A DNA stretch of 64,000 bases. It comes from Cristatella mucedo (Eukaryota > Bryozoa > Phylactolaemata > Cristatellidae). Positions 57,395 to 64,000 of this stretch are shown one piece after another. The DNA is taken from NCBI GenBank assembly GCA_009760855.2, contig WPIO01000032.1, forward strand, positions 1,713,001 through 1,777,000, given 5' to 3'. The position numbers and the translations under genes are program-made. The notes beneath the pieces are model-generated. The model saw only the letters and a program-made list of their open reading frames with translations, did no database searches and was not told where the DNA came from. The first letter of the stretch is position 1; every line of letters starts with the position of its first letter.

Positions 57395-60102
57395 TCACAC
57401 GCTGGCCGCGATGGCGCTGAGCGCCGGCGGCAAAGAGGCCGTCGCTGCCGTCGCGGCGGCCACCGATGCCGTCGAGCGAGAGAGCGCGGCGGCGATCTGG
57501 CGCGCGCCATCGCCGCCGGCCGAATCCTGGCTCGCGTCGGTGGGCTCATCCGCTGCCGCCGCCGCGGCGGCGACGACGGGAGCGGCTCGGCGCCGCGGCG
57601 GAGGCTGCGCGTCATGGCCGATGTCCTCGGCGCCGGGCGCCGGGAGTAGCTCGGTCGACGCCTTACACGGTTTGCTGGCGTCAGGTTGGCGAGGTATTCG
57701 CGCCAGCTCCTCGTCGCTGAGCGGCGTGAAAGCGCGCAGCAGCATCTCGGTGGGAAACACCTGCAGGTTGAACTGCTCGTCCGTCCACTTGACCTGAGAG
57801 AAAGGGACGGATCGCGAGGCTGACTTGGAGTGCAACTTCAACGCGCTGACTGGCCAGCGGCGTAGGAGGGGCGCATCGTCGTACTTCACAAGCGTCTCTC
57901 TCTTTCTCCCTCCCTCCCTCTCTCTCAGCGCCGGTTTATTATCAGCGACTCGGAATCGCTTCGCGTCGCCGGCAACCGTCGTTGGCCGAAAGAGTCAAAT
58001 CGCGACTGGTGCCACGCGACGTAGCCGCTGCTACAAAAGCCTGCACGCCTCATCCAGAACTCGTATAGAACGCCGGCTCGTCCTTGCGTCGCCCGAAAGA
58101 TCTGCGTGCGGATCTTCGCACGAAAACGGCTATCCCCTCGAGACTGACAAACCGCGTCCGAGCAGTGCAACAGGAAAGAGAAATAAGGCATGACGGCGGG
58201 GTCTCGCGGCGGCAGCGGCGGCTGCGGCCGCCGCGAGCGCGCTCCTCACCTTGTCGTTGACGAAGCTCTTGATGTGGTTCACGTTGGTGAGGTGCGGCCA
58301 CTGCGGGAACTGGGCGCACGAGAACGCGTCGAAGCGCACGACGAGCGACTCGTGCAGCTCGAGCTCGTCGCTCTTCACGCCGCGCGAGTAGTAGTGCACG
58401 ATCGGATGAATGAACGGCACGCACTTGCTCTTGAAGAAGTCGGGGGCGTGCACGTTGTCGACAGGCACGCCGGGAAACCTGGAAGAAGAGGAGGCGGCGG
58501 CGGCGAGAGTGAGGTTTCAGTATTATTATTATTATTATTACTATTATTATTATTATTAGGGTTTCCACCACCGAAAAAGAAGGCCGCCTGCCGTGGGTAA
58601 ATCGCCCGGCCGGCGGAAGGAGCCAGCCGGATGGGCGGGTGGGTCAGGGTTTGGTTTACCGCGGGCGATCGCGCCCCCAGGCCGAGCGACGCTGCGCGCG
58701 ACTGGGTGGCGGTGGCTCGCGGCATCTTGACTTCGCTCAGGAGGCTGCCCGCGAGGCAGGCCCCCTCTCACTTCCGATCACCGGCCGGCGGTGGCAAGAC
58801 TCGAGGCCAAGAACTGCTCGGGGGCGGGCGGGGCACGGATGACTCACTTGTGGAAGCCGTAGTCCATGAATATGATGAACATGTGCTCCTTGCACAGGAA
58901 GTCGTCGCGCTGCAGCACGTGCTGCAGGGGCAGGCCGCTGTAGTAGCGCACATCGCGATCGTCGACCAGCATGACGTCGCCCAGCACAGAGTACATCTGG
59001 TAGATCTCGTCCGACACACTGAAGCGCTCTGCGACGTGTGGGCGGCGATCAAATGCCGACGCCGACGCGACGAGCGGAGGCGTCGCCGCCGACGCGACGA
59101 GCGGAGGCGTCTCCGCCGCCGCTCAAGGCCGACGGCCGCCGCGCCAGCGAGGCGCCGGCAGCAACAAGAGCGGCGCGACCCGCGCGGCTCGCGCCGGCGT
59201 GCAAAGGCACAGCCGCGCTGCTGCTTCTCTAGCACCGCACGATAGACGGCGGCGGCTGCTGCTGCTTTGGATGCGGCGGCGGCGGGCGAGGCGGCAGCTG
59301 GCGAGGCGGCGGCAACTAACTGACGGAGACGACGGCTGCCCAGGGTAAACGGTGGCTGCCTAGGGGAAATGACGACGACGGCAGTGAATCGGCGCTCACC
59401 GATCAGTTTGTCGGCGACTGCGTCCAGGTTTCGGTCGAGTGTGACATAGGGCAGCGGGACGCCGTGTAGCCGCTCCTCGAGTAGATAGAACAGCGTCCGG
59501 ACGTTGTAGCGGAAGCCGTGTATGAAGCCTGACGAGGCCTTCCGGTCGGTGGCCGCCATCGCGGTGCCGATGTAGAACAGGTTCGAGACGTCGGTCTCCC
59601 AGATGCTGTTCAGCTTCGGGTAACGACCGCGGCGCATGGAGTCTTCAACGGGCGGAGGAAACCAGACTTTCGCAAATCGGACGTGAGAGCTGAGAGGCAC
59701 TCGAATGCGATGCCGCACCAGCTCAGGGCTGAATTTCATTTTTCGCGGATTTGCAGCTGCTGCGTTCGAGCGCTCTCGAGCCGCGACTCGGCTAAGGCGC
59801 GACGAAGCAGCCGAAGAGCGTCAGTGAGAAGGAAAAAAAAATAGACGTACTGGGTCGAACGGAGGGTGCGAACAGCTCCTCGTTCGTGTACTTGAAGCCG
59901 CAGCAGGCGATCACGTGGTCGTACTCGACGGCAAAGCGAAGCCTACCGGGCACGTCCCAGTGCGTGTCAAGGTCGACGAGGTGCACGAGCACGTTACCGT
60001 TGGGCAGCTTCTCGAAGCTCTCGGCGCGGCTGCCGAGGACGGCGTGCAGCGACTTGAGCTGATACATGTCGATAATGGCATTGTTGACGGCTCTCACGTC
60101 GC
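57395..60102 (-). CDS. FOXRED2: FOXRED2-like FAD-dependent oxidoreductase, last five exons
   Basis: Relative of FOXRED2/ERFAD, an ER flavoprotein of ER-associated degradation. Five exons with matching splice phases: 60102-59851 (DVRAVNNAIIDMYQLKSL; VIACCGFKY), 59642-59400 (GRYPKLNS; NLFYIGTAM; KASSGFIHGFRYNVRTLFYL), 59028-58848 (DEIYQMYSVLGDVMLVDD), 58478-58250 (PFIHPIVHYYSRGVKSDEL) and 57793-57395 (VKWTDEQFNLQVFPTEMLLR), then an Ala-rich tail and stop. All introns are GT-AG with pyrimidine tracts; sizes are 208, 371, 369 and 456 bp. The FIHGFRY phrase is the family's flavin-side signature. The 5' exons with the signal peptide and GxGxxG site are not visible; a SINE-1, a GA run and LINE pieces lie there instead. 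The tail ends AIAASV, with no KDEL-type retention signal. Gene family likely; completeness unknown. Confidence 0.82.
58517..58558. repeat. (ATT)n microsatellite in a FOXRED2-like intron
   Basis: About 14 ATT units with one ACT interruption, in the intron between the third and fourth visible exons. Confidence 0.9.
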
Positions 60103-60129
60103 CTGCGCGGAAAGGGCGAGCAGGCTGGC

Positions 60130-60290
60130 GCGAGAAGGCAAGGGGCACAAGTAGACAGTGCTCGCTATTCACAACCGAGGTCGCGTGCTCGAATCCTGCA
60201 GCGAGAGATCCTTTGTTGCCGACTGCAAGCACTAGTGACAGCCGCTAGGGCTCTTCTGTCGCTATAGAAACGAGGCTGTTAAAAATCAGC
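60130..60290 (+). mobile_element. SINE-1 in or 5' of the FOXRED2-like gene
   Basis: Degraded head (gctcgctattcacaaccgag), B-box region 'gctcgaatcctgcagcg', body 'gactgcaagcactagtgaca', 'gctcttctgtcgctatagaa', 'gaggctgttaaaaatcagct'. It lies about 30 bp upstream of the acceptor of the exon at 60102. Confidence 0.75.
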
Positions 60291-60299
60291 TAATATTTC

Positions 60300-61010
60300 T
60301 TTTAGACACGTGGCGAAGTCCGTCCAGCGGCAGACAGTGACAATTTGAGCCCTCTCGCCACTACGGAAACCGAGCAAGTGGGCACCCGGTGTACGGTTCG
60401 CGAACGGAACGTGTGCTTCCTGGAGGAGGCTCGTGCATTCGCTGACTCTTAATTCCGTTCTTCGCTTCGCTTATCCTCTCTCTCTCTCACGCGCTCTCAG
60501 GCGCTCTCATTCTTTACTCTCTTTGCTCACGCTCTCACTTACCCGCCTCTGCCCAATCATTTTCTGCTTCGGGCCCCGCTGTTGCCTTGCCGCCTGTCTC
60601 ACTGACAACGAGCGTGAAACTCTCGGGCAGTTGTGCTACCGTGACGGCCGCTACCTAGCAGCTAGCCGCAGTGAGGTGTCGTGTTGGTTACACTGGCGAA
60701 AACACCCGGGATGGGATTAACATATCTGGAGGGGGATCAGAAAGGCCTTTAGCGTAGAGCCAGGTCGCCGCATGACCGCTTTCGACCGAAGCGGGAACGA
60801 GCGCAGGCAATAGATCAAGCCGCGGTACAAGCCGTAGGCTGGTACCTCAGCTTGAGTGAGTGAGATTTTCGCTAAGCCAGTGAGACTGGGCCCGTGTGAG
60901 CGAAATATGTACGCGATCGTTGGCGCTGCCCTGCCCCAAATCAAGCCGAAGCGTCGGCTAAAACTGAGAGATAATAGGAGAGATGGAAAAAGAGAAAGAG
61001 GAGAAAGCGA
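60300..61010. other. No exon recognised
   Basis: Expected place for upstream FOXRED2-like exons, but no flavoprotein sequence was seen on the minus strand. CT-rich patch at 60475-60560. Confidence 0.4.
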
Positions 61011-61368
<358 letters not shown>

Positions 61369-61469
61369 GGAGTACTTCAACGGTGAAGAGCAACGATCGG
61401 TGTGGTGGATGAGGCTCGTGTGTGGCTCAAGCCATACTCGTCCGATCGAGTTGAGACCGTGTTCTATCG

Positions 61470-61960
61470 AGGTCATGTCTCCCCCAGCAGATCAGTCACC
61501 TGCAGAGCTCCACAAGGGCCCATTCTCGGTCCTCTGCTGCTCTCCGTTTATAGCGAATTTCTCCGAAACATTTATTCGTGCATTTGGGATCTGCTATCAT
61601 TTCAATGCTGACAATACCCATATGTCCTTGTCATTTAAATTGTCGATATCAGCTGCAGCGACTGATAACCTGAATGCCTCCCTGGAAGACATTCCATTAT
61701 AGGTGTCGGCTAATTTTTTTTAGCTAAGCGAGGATAAAACCAATCCCCTTCTTATATGACACTTTAGGTGTGCGGTTGAACTATGAAACTTGGCTCTTTT
61801 AATCGGCGATGCTTTAGCGAGGCCGTCATGGTGTGCATAAAATTCAGATGTCCTCTCTGATAACTGCTTGTTGTTAAAAGCTTCATTAAGAAAACCAGAA
61901 AACCATTTCGAATTGCCTCGGCACAACGAGCGCGCTTACGCGCGTTCTTCGCATGCCAGT
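61470..61960 (+). mobile_element. LINE-A-like RT fragment
   Basis: Plus strand, broken frames: RAPQGPILGPLLLSVY (RT motif with PQG), then a YNFxxADNT-type remnant of the YADD site ('ttcaatgctgacaataccca'), 'sfklsisaaatdnlnas', then decay. Confidence 0.65.
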
Positions 61961-62059
61961 TATGATCGTGCGAGCCCTATCGCTTCATTATCGTCGTTCA
62001 ATTGCATCCCTGGATGTTATTGCTAGGGCTAAGATAAATTAATAATGCATACACAAAAG

Positions 62060-64000
62060 ATGGCCGGAGCCGCCTCGGTGGCCGGAGCCGCCAACTTAGA
62101 CGCCGCTCGTTTGGCGGGAACAGCGAGTTGAGTACCCGCTCGTTTGGTATTCCTAGCATTGTCTCAAACCGCTCAGCACGTTCTCCCTCAAGCGTTTAAC
62201 TTAGTGGTCACCAGGTCTGTTATAACTCCGGTGGTCCAACTTAAAGCTTTTCTTTGGAATCCTCGCTCAATGTGCAATAAACCTCTAGTGATAAGCGACC
62301 TGATTTCTGAAATAGGTCTCGACCTGCTCGCCTTGACCAAAACTGGACTAATTAAAGACGCAGTCCCCGCTGGTTTTTCTTTTTTTCACACCCCTAGATC
62401 GATCAAAACTGGAGTAGGAGTTGCTATTATCACGCGCTCGAACTTTGACTTCAAGCCATTCGCAGTATCCTGGAAGCAGTCTTTCGAATCTGTTGTCTTG
62501 ATTTCACCCAAAAGCAAGCTACCGATGGTAGCAGTAGTCTCTCGCTCATCAGGTACCAAGTCCTCTATTATCTCAGATTTCTCTGAACTTGTTTTGACTC
62601 CGTGTGCAAGAAATCAATCTTTCCTCGTTACGAGTGATTTCAACATTCATTTGATAACTTATCTGACGCCTTCAGCACTGAATTTCGCGAACTGACTGAT
62701 TAATTGTCTCTTGCGGCTCATGTGCATGGCCCTACTCACATCAAGGGTCACACGCTCGACCGAATGTTCTCATAGAACTGCAATTTGTCATCCATCATTA
62801 CCAAATTATGCTTATCTGACCACATGCAGATCTCATTCCGTCTCCAATGTTTTCTTCTCCTAATCTAAACTCACCTGTGAATCTCGAAACCTCAAAACCC
62901 TTGACACCGATGCTGTCCGTGTGTAAGTATCTGCTTCGCCTCTACTGCTCAATCCTCCTTACGACTTTTAATCATTGGTAGATTGCTACAGCACGACACT
63001 AGCTGACAAGCTCGATGAGTTTGCACTCCTGACTAAGCGCAATGTGCGCTCGCCGAGACGGCCTAGGGTTTACCACAGACATTAAACTGGCTAGGTCTAC
63101 TAAGTGCATGCTTGAAAAAGCACACAAAAGATCAGGACTAATTGTCCATCGACAGGCATATGAGACCTACTGTAGATCGTACCAATCGATCCTAGCAAAG
63201 GCAAAGTTTAGCTTTTATATAAAACATTGTTAAATCACAGATGCAATCCAAAAATGCTGATGTCGACGATCAACCGTCACCTTAACCGATCCCAGGTTAC
63301 CTCCTTTTTCAGTGATACTTGTGATGATCTAGCTGATGGCTTCTATGGCTTCTTTGTCAACAATATAGACAAGATAAGACAGGCCATCCTAAGATGACAG
63401 CATCTCCCCTGGAATGCTCTCAATCAATTCCAAGCAGAATCTCAATGTCTACATTCACGGAGGTCACTAGTGACCTAGTTCTGACGTTCATATCCCAATC
63501 AAAGAAGACAGGAAGTCCTCTGGACCCTGTTCCCACTGTCCTACTTCTACGATGCATTGATCTGCTATTGCCATGCATAACAAACATCATAAATATGTCA
63601 CTAGCCTCAGATAATATCTCAGCTCCTTTCAAAAGGCTATAGTCAGGCCACTACTCAAAAAAGCAACACCAGACCAAGAGAACTTGAGCAACTTCCGCCC
63701 AGTCACCCTTCTACCGTTCCTATCAAAAACACTGCAACGAGTCGTGGCAGACCAGCTCAACTCATTTATGGAAACTTTCAAACCTTGCTAATAATTTCTG
63801 GTCTGTTTTTAGAGCTAATCACTCCACAGAGTCGGCATTTCTTCGGGTGTATAACGACCTACTTAGGAATGCAGACTTAGATAGAGTACCTCATGTTATG
63901 TTGCTTGATCTTTCGGCAGCTTTTGATAATATCGATCACCAAGTCCTTCTTGAAAGCGTCTTATCTCGACTGGGCATCACTGACACTGCAATGCAATGAT
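62060..64000 (+). mobile_element. LINE (CR1/L2-like), endonuclease and RT front, runs off window
   Basis: Plus strand. Endonuclease pieces 62144-62695: LWNPRSMCNKPLVISDLI, GVGVAIITRSNF, FLVTSDFNIHLI. The linker is 63042-63233. RT: SKKTGSPLDPVPTVLLLRCI, then in another frame NFRPVTLLPFLSKTLQRVVA, then HVMLLDLSAAFDNIDHQVLL near 63893, where the first RT aspartate sits. Frame changes near 62700, 63370, 63640 and 63790. The element continues past 64000. Confidence 0.78.

Noticed and set aside
57257-57797. Plus-strand GC-rich open frames
   Set aside because: They lie antisense to the last FOXRED2-like exon and have only compositional openness.
58768-59739. Single 323-residue minus-strand protein
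   Set aside because: It reads through two introns and is in the wrong frame for the 58848-59028 exon. Splice sites with matching phases give the better model.

Overview
Animal nuclear DNA, almost certainly from an invertebrate. It carries intron-free replication-type histone genes with the animal 3' stem-loop, one spliced gene related to FOXRED2, LINEs of the CR1/L2 type, tRNA-headed SINEs and hAT DNA transposons. The species cannot be named from the sequence.

Layout. 1-4.3 kb: a divergent H2B/H2A pair among LINE and SINE fragments. 4.34-18.94 kb: an AT-rich, about 14.6-kb decayed Polinton/Maverick (adintovirus-like) endogenous virus with terminal inverted repeats, sitting between histone genes. 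Recognisable or likely remains are: protein-primed DNA polymerase (N-terminal part only), adenain-like protease, packaging ATPase, zinc-ribbon protein, two related capsid-type proteins, a pVI-like minor virion protein, major capsid protein, a parvovirus-type phospholipase A2 domain, a YqaJ/lambda-exonuclease-type nuclease, two fibre-like proteins and an rve integrase. Nearly all carry frameshifts and stops of all three types. 19.1-20.1 kb: a divergent H4/H3 pair. 20.3-27.8 kb: nested repeats, with a hAT element split by LINEs that are themselves split by a SINE and a LINE tail. 27.9-29.1 kb: a near-identical second H2B/H2A pair whose H2A copy is frameshifted. 29-57 kb: mainly repeats, including a LINE with an internal RT deletion (34.4-37.15 kb), a ZMYM1-like hAT relic (39.4-41.4 kb), a 1-kb ancient duplication (44.0-45.1 / 48.7-50.1 kb) and a bounded hAT with an 8-bp target duplication (50.6-52.8 kb). 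57.4-60.1 kb: the last five visible exons of a FOXRED2-like gene on the minus strand. 61-64 kb: a long GA run and LINE pieces running off the window.

How the parts work together. Each histone pair is transcribed outward from a shared promoter and each gene ends in a processing stem-loop. No H1 is present. The Polinton genes once formed a self-replicating, self-integrating virus module; the missing polymerase palm domain and broken enzymes mean this copy is dead. The most notable content is the unusual gene set inside it (phospholipase A2, exonuclease and fibre-like genes) and its position in a histone cluster.
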